From NCBI GenBank assembly GCA_003525885.1, contig DQIG01000036.1, positions 1 to 25,776 on the forward strand: 25,776 nt of DNA, written 5' to 3'. The stretch is from Stenotrophomonas sp. (GTDB lineage: Bacteria; Pseudomonadota; Gammaproteobacteria; Xanthomonadales; Xanthomonadaceae). The translations under genes and the position numbers were made by a program. Positions 1-8,302 of this stretch are shown one piece after another. The number at the start of each line of letters is the position of its first letter. Position 1 is the first letter of the stretch. The notes below the pieces were generated by a model. The model was given only the letters and a program-made list of their open reading frames with translations, did not search any database and was not told the origin of the DNA.

Positions 1-796
1 CGAGGCCATTCGTGCAGCAGAACGCCTGGTTCTGCGCGATCTCGTTGGGGTGGTGGATCTCGCGGTGGTCGATGCCGCCGGTGTGGATGTCGAACGGGAA
101 GCCGAGTAGGTCGCCCGACATCACCGAGCATTCGAGATGCCAGCCGGGGGCACCCCTGCCCCACGGAGAATCCCATTCCATCTGACGCTTCTCGCCCGCA
201 GGCGTCTTGCGCCAGATCGCGAAGTCGGCAGCATTGCGCTTACCCTCTACCGCCTCGATGCGCCCCTCGCCCTCATCCGTGACAGCGCGCGCGAGACGGC
301 CGTAGTCGGCGACAGTGGAAACGTCGAAATAGAGACCGCTTTCCAGTTCGTAGCAGTGCCTTGATGCGATCTTCTCGGCAAATTCGATCATCTGCGGCAC
401 GTAATCCGTCGCGATCGACCACTTGGCCGGCTGCCGGATGTTGAGCGCCTTGATGTCCGCCCAATAGGCCTGCGTGTAATGCGCGGCGATATCCCAGATG
501 GATTGGGCCTGCGCCCTCGCCATCTTTTCCATCTTGTCCTCACCCGCATCGGCATCGTCGGTCAGGTGGCCGACATCGGTGATGTTGATGACGTGGGTAA
601 GCTTGTAGCCCGCATGGCTGAGCGTCCGGCCCAGAATGTCCGCGAAGACATAGGCGCGCATGTTGCCGATGTGGGGGTAATTGTAGACCGTCGGCCCGCA
701 TGTATAGACCCGCGCCTCGCCGGCGTGGACGGGCTGGAACGGCTCCAGCTGGCGGGTCAGGCTGTTGAACAGCGTCAGGCTTTGCGTCTCGGTCAT
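1..796 (-). CDS. cysS: Cysteinyl-tRNA synthetase (3' part outside window)
   Basis: This gene encodes the class I synthetase that charges tRNA-Cys with cysteine in the cytoplasm. The reading frame starts at the ATG at 796 (MTETQSLTLFNS) and runs off the left edge after about 265 codons; the full family length is roughly 460-490 residues. Visible signatures are the zinc ligand Cys33 in YTCGPTVYNY, the HIGH-type motif PHIGN at residues 41-45, and the later zinc region WHLECS (219-224) with GGIDHREIHHPNE (240-252). The KMSKS loop and anticodon-binding domain are beyond the window. The gene lies 56 bp downstream of the nitroreductase gene on the same strand, so co-transcription is possible. The family assignment is very secure. 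Confidence 0.96.
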   Translation of the reverse strand, partial: MTETQSLTLFNSLTRQLEPFQPVHAGEARVYTCGPTVYNYPHIGNMRAYVFADILGRTLSHAGYKLTHVINITDVGHLTDDADAGEDKMEKMARAQAQSIWDIAAHYTQAYWADIKALNIRQPAKWSIATDYVPQMIEFAEKIASRHCYELESGLYFDVSTVADYGRLARAVTDEGEGRIEAVEGKRNAADFAIWRKTPAGEKRQMEWDSPWGRGAPGWHLECSVMSGDLLGFPFDIHTGGIDHREIHHPNEIAQNQAFCCTNGL

Positions 797-852
797 GACG
801 CAGGGCAATTAGGCAGGAGCCGGGCGCAGTCAAGCCACGCCCGGCATTACCG

Positions 853-1515
853 TCATTCGAAACCGATGAACTTCACCTGCTCGTCCAGCGCCACGCGGGG
901 GCGGTCGAAGGCATTTACCGGCGCATCGAGGCGCTTGCCGATGGAGAGGCCGCAGAACAGCAGGTGTGTCTCATCCGACACGCCGATGTGATCCTTGATG
1001 AGCCGGGCATAGAGGCCCATCCATTCCTGCGGACAGGAATCGAGCCCTTCCTCGCGCAGCAGCAGCATGATCGTCTGCAGCCACATGCCCACGTCCGACC
1101 ACTGCGGCGAACCCATGAAACGCTCGAAATAGCAGACCAGCAGCGCCGGCGCGCCGAACGAGGTGACGTTCTGGTGCATGAACGCCTTGCGGCCTTCGCT
1201 GTCGTCCCGTTCGATGCCCATGGCGCCGTACATGAAGCCGCCCAGTTCCTGCAGGCGCGCGGCGTGGCGGGGCGACTGCATCGGCGCCGACCAGTTGTAT
1301 TCCTCGGGATCCTGCGGCTGGCTGGCCAGCATCTTGTCCTGAAGCGCCTTGAGCGGTTCGCCGGTCAGCACGGTCGCTTCCCAGGGCTGGAAGTTGCAAC
1401 CCGAAGGCGCCATGCGCGCCTTGTCGAGCACGCGGCGCAGCACGTCGAGGCTCACCGGCTCGTCGCTGAATGCGCGGATCGAGCGGCGGCTGAGGACGGC
1501 GTCGGTAACGTTCAT
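853..1515 (-). CDS. Nitroreductase-family FMN oxidoreductase
   Basis: The product is a 220-residue protein of the nitroreductase family, FMN enzymes that use NAD(P)H to reduce nitroaromatics, quinones or similar compounds. The substrate here is unknown. The start chosen is the ATG at 1515 (MNVTDAVLSRRSIRAF), preceded by an AAGGA ribosome-binding site; an upstream in-frame start at 1605 would run through the operator-like palindromes and is rejected. The N-terminal SRRSIRAFSD (residues 9-18) and SGCNFQPW (38-45) are the typical FMN phosphate and isoalloxazine contacts. The C-terminal part carries EEGLDSCPQEW and FCGLSIGK, also typical. The gene sits between cobT and cysS on the same strand. 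Two ACCG-CCGGT palindromes upstream suggest repression by a TetR-type regulator, which is not encoded in the window. Confidence 0.88.
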   Translation of the reverse strand: MNVTDAVLSRRSIRAFSDEPVSLDVLRRVLDKARMAPSGCNFQPWEATVLTGEPLKALQDKMLASQPQDPEEYNWSAPMQSPRHAARLQELGGFMYGAMGIERDDSEGRKAFMHQNVTSFGAPALLVCYFERFMGSPQWSDVGMWLQTIMLLLREEGLDSCPQEWMGLYARLIKDHIGVSDETHLLFCGLSIGKRLDAPVNAFDRPRVALDEQVKFIGFE

Positions 1516-1562
1516 GAATTTTCCTTCGTTGGCGGCGATTTGCAAACCGCCGCCGAACTTGG

Positions 1563-1595
1563 GACCGGCCGGTAGAGTTTCAATACCGACCGGTA
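1563..1595. promoter_or_regulatory. Tandem TetR-like operator palindromes upstream of nitroreductase
   Basis: Two similar dyads lie in the cobT-nitroreductase gap: ACCGGCCGGT at 1564-1573 (perfect) and TACCGACCGGTA at 1584-1595 (one imperfect centre pair). Their centres are 21 bp apart, two helical turns, which suits cooperative binding of two repressor dimers. They sit 50-80 bp upstream of the nitroreductase ATG, where a promoter is expected. TetR/AcrR-type repressors often control flavin reductase genes from sites of this form. The regulator identity is inference. Confidence 0.45.
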
Positions 1596-1601
1596 GAAAA
1601 A

Positions 1602-3416
1602 TCACTCTTCTTCAAACAACCCTGCAAGCTGCTCGATCATCGTGCCGCCAAGCTGCTCGGCATCCATGATGGTGACGGCGCGGCGATAGTACCGGGTGAC
1701 ATCATGGCCGATGCCGATGGCGACAAGCTGGACCGGGCTCTTTGCCTCGATCCATTCGATCACGCGGCGCAAGTGTGCCTCAAGATAACCGGCCGAGTTC
1801 ACCGACAGCGTCGAATCGTCCACCGGCGCGCCGTCGGAGATCACCATCAGAATGCGGCGATCCTCCTGCCGGGCGAGCATGCGGTTGTGCGCCCAGAGCA
1901 GCGCCTCACCGTCGATGTTCTCCTTCAGCAGCCCCTCGCGCATCATCAGGCCAAGGTTCTTGCGCGCCCGGCGCCAGGGCTCGTCGGCCTTCTTGTAGAC
2001 GATGTGGCGCAAGTCGTTGAGGCGGCCCGGATGGGCGGGACGACCACTGGCCAGCCAGGACTCGCGGCTCTGCCCGCCCTTCCACGCCCGGGTGGTGAAG
2101 CCGAGGATTTCCACTTTCACGCCGCAGCGTTCCAGCGTGCGTGCCATCACATCTGCGCTGATCGCCGCGATCGAAATCGGGCGCCCGCGCATCGAACCCG
2201 AATTGTCGAGCAGCAGCGTGACCACGGTGTCCTTGAACTCGACATCGCGCTCGATCTTGTAGGACAGCGACTGGCCGGGCGAGACGACCACACGGGCGAG
2301 CCGCGCGGCATCGAGCATGCCCTCTTCCTGATCGAAGTCCCACGATCGGTTCTGCTGCGCCATCAGGCGGCGCTGGAGCCGGTTGGCAAGCCGCGTGACG
2401 ACACCCTGAAGGCCCTTGAGCTGCGCATCCAGATAGGCGCGCAGGCGGGTTAGTTCCTCTTCGTCGCAAAGGTCCGCAGCGCCGATCACTTCGTCGTAAG
2501 CCTCGGTGAAGACCTTATAGTCGAAGCTGTCGGGAATGTCGGTCCAAGGGCGGTTCGGACGGACGGGCAGCATGCCTTCCTCGCCCTCATCGCCGTCCTG
2601 GCCTTCGTCCATGTCCTCGGGATTTTCGCCCTCGGCCTCGGCCTCGCCCTGATCCTCGCCCTTGGAGGGTTCGGCGGCGGCTTCGGCGGGCTGCTCCTCG
2701 CGCCCGCTTTCGTCGCCGGTCTCGTCTTCCTCGGTCTGCTCGTCGCCGTCCATGTCGTCGGCGTCTTCGGGCGGCAGGTCGACTTCATCGGCCTGCGTCA
2801 TCTCAAGGTGCGCGAGCATGTCGAGCGAAAGCTTCTGGAAGGCCTTCTGGTCCTCCAGCAATCCGGCAAGCGCGTCGAAATCGTCGCCTGCCTTCGATTC
2901 GATCCAGCGGCGGACCATCTGCACGCCGTCCTGCGCCACTTCGGGCACGGACTGGCCGGTCAGGCGCTCGCGCAGCAGGAGCGCCAGCGCAGTCGGCACC
3001 GGAACCTTGTCCGGCGCATCGGCGCGCGCGATCGGGTCGCTGGCAATGCGCGCTTCCAGCGAGGCGTCAAGATTGTCGCGCATCCCGGCATAGGCATTGG
3101 CGCCCAGCGCCTCGTAACGGACCATCTCCACCGCATCGTAGCAGGCGCGGGCGGAAGGTTCGGACGGAGCATTGCGGCGGTGCAGCGCCTCGTTGTGGTG
3201 GCGCAGCTTCAGCGCAAAACTGTCGGCATAACCGCGCGCCTGCATGGCGGCGGCGCGGGGCACGGAGCGGCCCGGCATGGGAATGCGGAAGGTGCCGCCG
3301 GTCGCGCTGGGAGAATCGGCGGTCCAGTTGACCTCGACTTCGGCATCGTGGGCGATGGCGCGCGAAGCGCCGGTCAGCGCAAGCTTGAAGCGGTCGACAG
3401 GTGTTTCATCGGGCAT
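1602..3416 (-). CDS. cobT: Cobaltochelatase subunit CobT
   Basis: This 604-residue protein is the VWA-domain subunit of the aerobic CobN-CobS-CobT cobaltochelatase, which inserts cobalt into hydrogenobyrinic acid a,c-diamide during cobalamin synthesis in the cytoplasm. CobS/CobT form the ATP-driven chaperone complex and CobN is the catalytic subunit. The N-terminal CobT region (about 1-205) is followed by a very acidic low-complexity linker (about 209-281, rich in E, D, G). A C-terminal VWA domain follows, with the metal-binding DNSGS motif at 404-408 and VISDGAPVDD further on. Length and layout match the family. cobS commonly sits just upstream in alphaproteobacteria, but here the upstream neighbour is a transaldolase gene behind a terminator, so cobS must be elsewhere if present. 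The start is the ATG at 3416. Confidence 0.95.
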   Translation of the reverse strand: MPDETPVDRFKLALTGASRAIAHDAEVEVNWTADSPSATGGTFRIPMPGRSVPRAAAMQARGYADSFALKLRHHNEALHRRNAPSEPSARACYDAVEMVRYEALGANAYAGMRDNLDASLEARIASDPIARADAPDKVPVPTALALLLRERLTGQSVPEVAQDGVQMVRRWIESKAGDDFDALAGLLEDQKAFQKLSLDMLAHLEMTQADEVDLPPEDADDMDGDEQTEEDETGDESGREEQPAEAAAEPSKGEDQGEAEAEGENPEDMDEGQDGDEGEEGMLPVRPNRPWTDIPDSFDYKVFTEAYDEVIGAADLCDEEELTRLRAYLDAQLKGLQGVVTRLANRLQRRLMAQQNRSWDFDQEEGMLDAARLARVVVSPGQSLSYKIERDVEFKDTVVTLLLDNSGSMRGRPISIAAISADVMARTLERCGVKVEILGFTTRAWKGGQSRESWLASGRPAHPGRLNDLRHIVYKKADEPWRRARKNLGLMMREGLLKENIDGEALLWAHNRMLARQEDRRILMVISDGAPVDDSTLSVNSAGYLEAHLRRVIEWIEAKSPVQLVAIGIGHDVTRYYRRAVTIMDAEQLGGTMIEQLAGLFEEE

Positions 3417-3465
3417 GACCGCTCAATGGCGGCATAGCCGCGCGGGCGCAAGCCGCTGCAATGGA

Positions 3466-3498
3466 AAACCCCGGACACGCGATGCGCATCCGGGGTTT
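3466..3498 (-). terminator. Intrinsic terminator after the transaldolase gene
   Basis: A perfect 10-bp inverted repeat, AAACCCCGGA (3466-3475) and TCCGGGGTTT (3489-3498), encloses a 13-nt loop. Read on the minus strand the stem ends in a short T run (GGGGTTTTCC), as expected of a rho-independent terminator. It lies about 50 bp after the transaldolase stop and about 50 bp before the cobT start, so it would separate the two transcription units. Confidence 0.7.
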
Positions 3499-3510
3499 GA
3501 AATCCTGTCC

Positions 3511-3536
3511 GGGAAACACCCCAAGGGGCATTTCCC
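3511..3536 (-). other. Second hairpin just after the transaldolase stop
   Basis: GGGAAA (3511-3516) pairs with TTTCCC (3531-3536), and an inner CCCC/GGGG pair extends the structure around a mismatched pair of bases. It begins about 11 nt after the transaldolase stop codon on the minus strand. No T run follows, so it may protect the mRNA end or help the terminator downstream rather than terminate by itself. Confidence 0.4.
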
Positions 3537-3547
3537 ACTAACAGATA

Positions 3548-4198
3548 TCAGAGGCTCTGGCCGGTCTTGGCCCAGTCGGCCATGAAGCCTTCGATGCCCT
3601 TGTCGGTGAGGACATGCTTGACCAGGTTCTTGATGACGGCCGGCGGCATCGTCGCAACGTCGGCACCGATACGTGCGCATTCCAGCACGTGGACGGGGTG
3701 GCGGATCGAGGCGGCGAGGATCTCGGTCTCGAACGCGTAGTTGTCGTAGATCAGGCGGATGTCGCGGATCAGGTCCATGCCGTCGAAGCCGTTGTCGTCA
3801 TGACGGCCAACGAAGGGCGAGATGAACGAAGCACCGGCCTTGGCGGCGAGCAGCGCCTGGTTGGCCGAGAAGCACAGGGTGACGTTCACCATGGTGCCGT
3901 CGCTGGTCAGCGCCTTGCAGGTCTTCAGGCCGTCGAAAGTCAGCGGCACCTTGATGCAGACATTGTCGGCGATCTTGCGCAGGATTTCAGCCTCACGCAT
4001 CATGCCCGCGTGGTCGAGCGCGACGACTTCGGCGCTGACCGGACCATCGGTGAGGCCGCAGATTTCCTTGGTGACTTCGATGAAGTCACGACCGGACTTG
4101 GCGATCAGCGAGGGGTTGGTGGTCACGCCGTCCAGCAGGCCGGTGGCGGCAAGCTCAGCGATTTCGGCGGTGTCGGCGGTGTCGACGAAGAACTTCAT
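3548..4198 (-). CDS. Transaldolase / fructose-6-phosphate aldolase family (FSA/TalC type)
   Basis: This 216-residue protein belongs to the small transaldolase group (TalC/FSA). Such enzymes transfer dihydroxyacetone units between sugar phosphates through a lysine Schiff base in the cytoplasm. The start chosen is MKFFVDTADTAEI at 4198, the usual N-terminus of this family; an in-frame start 11 codons earlier (MGRDAITG) is not supported by homologous length. Visible motifs are GVTTNPSL (about 24-31), the Schiff-base lysine at K83 in NVCIKVPLT, and SPFVGRHDD. Sequence alone cannot tell a true transaldolase from a fructose-6-phosphate aldolase. It is followed by two hairpins, one a terminator, and stands alone as a transcription unit. 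In sphingomonads a gene of this type is often found near priA and atpH, as here. Confidence 0.92.
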   Translation of the reverse strand: MKFFVDTADTAEIAELAATGLLDGVTTNPSLIAKSGRDFIEVTKEICGLTDGPVSAEVVALDHAGMMREAEILRKIADNVCIKVPLTFDGLKTCKALTSDGTMVNVTLCFSANQALLAAKAGASFISPFVGRHDDNGFDGMDLIRDIRLIYDNYAFETEILAASIRHPVHVLECARIGADVATMPPAVIKNLVKHVLTDKGIEGFMADWAKTGQSL

Positions 4199-4313
4199 GG
4201 CGGGGGTTCCTGTTATGGCATCACGCCCCACTGGCCCACGGCCCGAGGGTCGATTCTGCCGCCTCTATAGGCACCCCGCGCCTTTCTGGATACCCCGCCG
4301 AACCGCCGAACGC

Positions 4314-5036
4314 TTATGCCGGTTTGAAGGTCGCGATCAGCAGGCTGTCGCTGGTCTGCGCAGGATCCTGCCGGATCGCCGCCTCGGCCGAGCCGATTTC
4401 ATACCAGATGGCATTATCGGCTTCGAGCGCCAGCGCATGAGCGGCATCGGTGATCGTCACGCCCTTAAGCGCGGCGATCGCCTCACCCAGCGTCGGGTCG
4501 GTGGTCTGCTGCATCGCCTTCTCCATTTCGGGGAGCATGGCGTTGACCAGAGCCGGGCCCATCGCCTTGCGCAGCAACGTGGTGGCCGCGGTGCGACCGC
4601 CGCCCAGCACTTCGGCGGGATCGGGAATCGCAACCTGCTTCGTTGCCTGCGCGACCAGCGGCGCCGCCACTACCGCGCTCTGGCTGGCAATGGTGTTGAG
4701 CTGGCGCTGCAGCTTCATCTTGAAGTCGGTCGAACGCAGCTTGCGTGAGCTGGTGGTGCCGGTGCGGGTGAACAACACGGGCAGCGGAATGCGCGCAACC
4801 GGACTGGTCCAGAAGCCGTCCGGCTGGACCAGCCAGGTGAAGGCCCGCTCCGACGAGAAGCGCATCAGGCGGCGCACCGGCTCCGCATCGCTGGAGAAGG
4901 CATTGCGAATCCCCGTCGTCGCGCAGCCCGAAACCGCAAAGGCCCCAAACACCGCCAGGCCGCCCAGAAGTGCGCGGCGATCCAGCTTCCGATCGTCCAT
5001 CCGCCCCATAAGGTCCGGCGATCCCCAATTCACCAT
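4314..5036 (-). CDS. DUF4197-like exported lipoprotein
   Basis: This protein of about 240 residues has a short N-terminal export signal: RKLDRRALLGG, a hydrophobic stretch, and a lipobox-like AVSGC at which Cys would be lipidated. The LDRRALLG piece resembles a twin-arginine motif, so Tat export is possible. The body (SERAFTWLVQPDGFW...ARIPLP, then a helical region ending in IATFKPA) resembles DUF4197 proteins, whose function is unknown. The start is uncertain. AAGGAG directly precedes three consecutive ATG codons, and the third (5036) has the best spacing; MDDRKLDRR at 5000 is an alternative. It diverges from priA, with under 50 bp between the two starts, so their promoters must overlap. The family call is by recalled pattern and is moderate. 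Confidence 0.6.
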   Translation of the reverse strand: MVNWGSPDLMGRMDDRKLDRRALLGGLAVFGAFAVSGCATTGIRNAFSSDAEPVRRLMRFSSERAFTWLVQPDGFWTSPVARIPLPVLFTRTGTTSSRKLRSTDFKMKLQRQLNTIASQSAVVAAPLVAQATKQVAIPDPAEVLGGGRTAATTLLRKAMGPALVNAMLPEMEKAMQQTTDPTLGEAIAALKGVTITDAAHALALEADNAIWYEIGSAEAAIRQDPAQTSDSLLIATFKPA

Positions 5037-5084
5037 CATCATCTCCTTCACGTGCCCTTGCTGCGGTGCCTATATGCATTTCAG

Positions 5085-7250
5085 ATGAAACGCATTCGAA
5101 TCCTTGTCTTCAATGCCGCGCTGGGCGTGCTCGACTACCGTGTGCCCGAGGGCAAGCAGGTCGAATACGGATCCGTGGTGATCGCGCCGCTCGGCCCCCG
5201 TCAGGTTCTGGGGATCGTTTGGGAGGCGGAACGCCTGAGCGCGCAAGAAGTGCCCGAAAGCAAATTGCGCCCGATTCTGGAAGTGCTGCCGGTGCCCCCT
5301 ATCCCCGAGCGGTTGCGCCGGTTGATCGAGTGGACGGCGGATTACTACTGCGCCTCGCTCGCCTCGGTGGCGCGGATGTCACTGGGATCGATGGCAGCGC
5401 TGCGTGGCGGCGGAACGACCACGGAATACCGGCTGACCGGCGAGGAACCAGCCCGCCTGACCCCGCAGCGTGCGGCGGCGCTGGATGCGCTGCAGGGTGA
5501 GCAGGCCTCGATCAAGGAACTGGCGGAGCTGGCCTCGGTCTCGGAAGGCGTGCTGCGCGGCATGGTCGGCGCGGGACTGCTGGAGCCGGTGACGGTCGAT
5601 CTCGACCGCCCCTATCCGCGGGCCGATCCCAAGTTCGCCGAGCCGCAATTGTCAGAAGGCCAGCAGGCGGCAGCGGACGTTTTTGTGGAAGCGGTGCAGA
5701 CGCACAAGTTCGCGCCCTTCCTGCTCGACGGCGTGACGGGATCGGGCAAGACGGAAACCTACTTCGAGGCCGTGGCCGAAGCGCTGCGGCTCAAACGGCA
5801 GGTGCTGGTGCTGCTGCCGGAGATCGCGCTCACCGAAAACTTCCTGCGCCGGTTCGAACATCGCTTTGGGGTGCCACCGATCCTCTGGCACTCCTCGCTC
5901 AAGTCCAGCGAGCGGCGCCGCGCATGGCGCTCCATCGTTCTAGGGGACGCTCAGGTCATCGTAGGGGCACGTTCTGCCCTGTTTCTACCCTATGCGAATC
6001 TGGGCCTGATCGTGGTGGACGAGGCGCACGAAATCTCGTTCAAGCAGGATGACGGCGTGCGTTACAACGCCCGCGACGTGGCGGTAATGCGCGCCAAGTT
6101 CGAGGCATTTCCGGTCATCCTCGCCAGCGCCACTCCCGCGCTGGAGACGATGCAACTGGCCGAGGCCGGGGTCTACAGGAAGATCGACCTGCCCGCCCGT
6201 TTCGGCGGCGCGCAATTGCCCGACATCCAGATCGTCGACTTGCGCAAGGAAGCGCCGGAGCGCGGCAAATGGCTCGCCCCGCGCTTGGTCGAGGAAATGA
6301 AAGCCCGCCTTGCGCGCGGCGAACAGTCGCTGCTGTTCCTCAATCGCCGGGGCTATGCGCCGCTGACGCTGTGCCGCCACTGCGGCTATCGCTTCCAGTG
6401 CCCGAACTGCACGGCCTGGCTGGTGGAGCACCGCTTTTCCAAGCGCCTTGCCTGCCATCACTGCGGCCATGAAGTGCCGGTACCCGAGGCATGCCCGGAA
6501 TGCGGCACGGGCGACTGCCTTGTCGCCTGCGGCCCCGGCGTGGAGCGCATTGCCGACGAAGTGGCCGAAATCCTGCCCGAAGCGCGCGTGGCGCTCGTGA
6601 CATCGGACACGATGAACACGGCAGAGGCGATGAACGAATTCGTTGCCAAGGCGGAGAACAAGGCGATCGACGTGATCGTCGGCACCCAGCTTGTCACCAA
6701 GGGCTACCACTTCCCTGAACTGACGCTGGTGGGCGTGGTCGATGCCGATCTGGGCCTTGAAGGCGGAGACTTGCGCGCGGCGGAGCGGACGTACCAGCAA
6801 GTCGCGCAGGTCGCCGGACGCGCGGGTCGCGGCGAAAAGCCCGGCGAAGTGCTGATCCAGACGCGCCATCCCGAAGCCTCGGTAATCGCGGCGCTGGCAG
6901 CGGGGGATCGCGACGCTTTCTATGCCGCCGAAATCGAGGCACGGCGCGATGCCAACGCCCCGCCGTTCGGGCGCTGGGCGGCGATCATCGTGTCCTCGGA
7001 GGATCAGGCCGAAGCCAAGGCCGCCGCCCGTGCCATCGGCGGCACTGCCCCCAATCTGCCCGATATGCTGGTGCTGGGCCCTGCCCCCGCACCGTTGTCG
7101 CTACTGCGCGGGCGCCACCGTTTTCGCTTATTAATCAATGCAAAGCGCTCAGCCGAGCTGCAAAGGGTGCTGCGCGAATGGCTGGAACCGCTCCAGTTCC
7201 CGCGCGGCGTGCGCGTGCATATCGACGTCGATCCCTACAGCTTCGTCTGA
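5085..7250 (+). CDS. priA: Primosomal replication restart helicase PriA
   Basis: This 721-residue superfamily 2 helicase recognises stalled or repaired forks and reloads the replisome. The N-terminal 3'-end-binding domain and winged helix occupy about 1-190. Walker A GVTGSGKT is at 216-223, the DEAH box at 312-315, and SAT-type motif III at about 348-350. Eight zinc-binding cysteines lie between 430 and 473 in paired CxxC sets, and the helicase motif QVAGRAGR is at 575-582. Length matches the family (E. coli 732). The start chosen is the ATG at 5085 (MKRIRILVFN); an in-frame GTG 33 bp upstream adds residues unlike the family. No strong ribosome-binding site precedes it. Its last 16 bp overlap the end of the convergent ada gene. 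Confidence 0.97.
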   Translation: MKRIRILVFNAALGVLDYRVPEGKQVEYGSVVIAPLGPRQVLGIVWEAERLSAQEVPESKLRPILEVLPVPPIPERLRRLIEWTADYYCASLASVARMSLGSMAALRGGGTTTEYRLTGEEPARLTPQRAAALDALQGEQASIKELAELASVSEGVLRGMVGAGLLEPVTVDLDRPYPRADPKFAEPQLSEGQQAAADVFVEAVQTHKFAPFLLDGVTGSGKTETYFEAVAEALRLKRQVLVLLPEIALTENFLRRFEHRFGVPPILWHSSLKSSERRRAWRSIVLGDAQVIVGARSALFLPYANLGLIVVDEAHEISFKQDDGVRYNARDVAVMRAKFEAFPVILASATPALETMQLAEAGVYRKIDLPARFGGAQLPDIQIVDLRKEAPERGKWLAPRLVEEMKARLARGEQSLLFLNRRGYAPLTLCRHCGYRFQCPNCTAWLVEHRFSKRLACHHCGHEVPVPEACPECGTGDCLVACGPGVERIADEVAEILPEARVALVTSDTMNTAEAMNEFVAKAENKAIDVIVGTQLVTKGYHFPELTLVGVVDADLGLEGGDLRAAERTYQQVAQVAGRAGRGEKPGEVLIQTRHPEASVIAALAAGDRDAFYAAEIEARRDANAPPFGRWAAIIVSSEDQAEAKAAARAIGGTAPNLPDMLVLGPAPAPLSLLRGRHRFRLLINAKRSAELQRVLREWLEPLQFPRGVRVHIDVDPYSFV

Positions 7251-8302
7251 GCGTTCTCGCGCCGCAGCAGTTCGCGCTTGATCGCCTCGCCATAGGCATA
7301 ACCGCCGATCGTTCCGTCCGAACGGATCACGCGGTGGCATGGGATCAGCACCGCGACATTGTTCGCGCCATTGGCCGAGCCTGCCGCCCGCACCGCGCCA
7401 GGCTTGCCGACGGCAGCGGCGATCTGCGCGTAAGTGCGCGTCTCACCGGCGGGAATGCGCTGCAACTCGCGCCAGACGGCTTGCTGGAACGCGGTGCCCT
7501 GCACATCGAGCGGTATCCTCCGCGATTGGCCCGGCTGCTCGACTTCGGCAACGACATCCCTTGCGATCCGGGCAAAATCCTCCCCGCCCTCGACCAGTTC
7601 GGCCTTAGGGAAGCGCTCGGCCAGTTCCTCGCGCCCCTCGCCGAACGACAGGCGGCACACGCCCTTGTCGGTGGCGGCGACCAGCATCGGCCCTAGCGTG
7701 GTCGGCACGACCGACCAGTGGATCACCACCCCTGCTCCGCCGCCACGCCAAGCTGAAGGCACCATACCCATCCGCTCCTCGCTCCCCTCGTAGAACCGGG
7801 ACGCCGCACCAAAACCGGCTTCGTAGATCGCCTCGGTCACGCTGGCACCACTGCTCAGCGCCTCACCAGCGCGATCGAAGCGCCGTGCACGGGCATATTC
7901 GGCGGGCGAAAGCCCCACCGCCCGCTTGAACACGCGCTGGAAATGCGTGGCGCTATAACCGACCGCCTCCGCCAGTTCGGAAAGCCCCGGCGCGACATCG
8001 TCCACCGCGTCCAGCATCCGCAGCGCGCGAGTCACGGCCTCATCGTCACGGGAGACTTCGTTGGGCCTGCATCGCAGGCAGGCGCGCAGCCCGGCGCGTT
8101 CGGCCTCGCCGGCCTCGGCAAAGAAGCGCACGTTCTCCCGCTTGGGGTGGCGCGCCGAGCAGGACGGACGGCAATAGATGCCGGTGGAGAGTACCCCGGT
8201 GACGAAGCGCCCGTCGAAGGACTTGTCCCGCGCCATTACGGCCTGCCAGGCGCGCTCCTCATCGACGGGAGCGTGATCTCCTTGGGCAGCCATCGGGATC
8301 AC
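7235..8302 (-). CDS. ada: Bifunctional Ada: alkyl-DNA repair methyltransferase and transcription activator
   Basis: This 355-residue protein repairs methyl-phosphotriesters and O6-methylguanine by suicide transfer to its own cysteines, and when methylated activates alkylation-response genes. The N-terminal zinc domain shows C44, C48, C75 and C78 (YCRPSC and CLRC). An AraC-type helix-turn-helix region occupies about 90-180 (LAEAVGYSATHFQRVFKRAVGLSP is its core). A C-terminal Ogt domain carries the acceptor Cys322 in PCHRV. The start is GTG at 8302: a GGGAG ribosome-binding site sits 7 nt upstream, and the GTG overlaps the TGA of the upstream DUF1203 gene (GTGA). An ATG nine bases later is possible. 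Tail-to-tail overlap with priA is 16 bp. Confidence 0.95.
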   Translation of the reverse strand: MIPMAAQGDHAPVDEERAWQAVMARDKSFDGRFVTGVLSTGIYCRPSCSARHPKRENVRFFAEAGEAERAGLRACLRCRPNEVSRDDEAVTRALRMLDAVDDVAPGLSELAEAVGYSATHFQRVFKRAVGLSPAEYARARRFDRAGEALSSGASVTEAIYEAGFGAASRFYEGSEERMGMVPSAWRGGGAGVVIHWSVVPTTLGPMLVAATDKGVCRLSFGEGREELAERFPKAELVEGGEDFARIARDVVAEVEQPGQSRRIPLDVQGTAFQQAVWRELQRIPAGETRTYAQIAAAVGKPGAVRAAGSANGANNVAVLIPCHRVIRSDGTIGGYAYGEAIKRELLRRENAQTKL

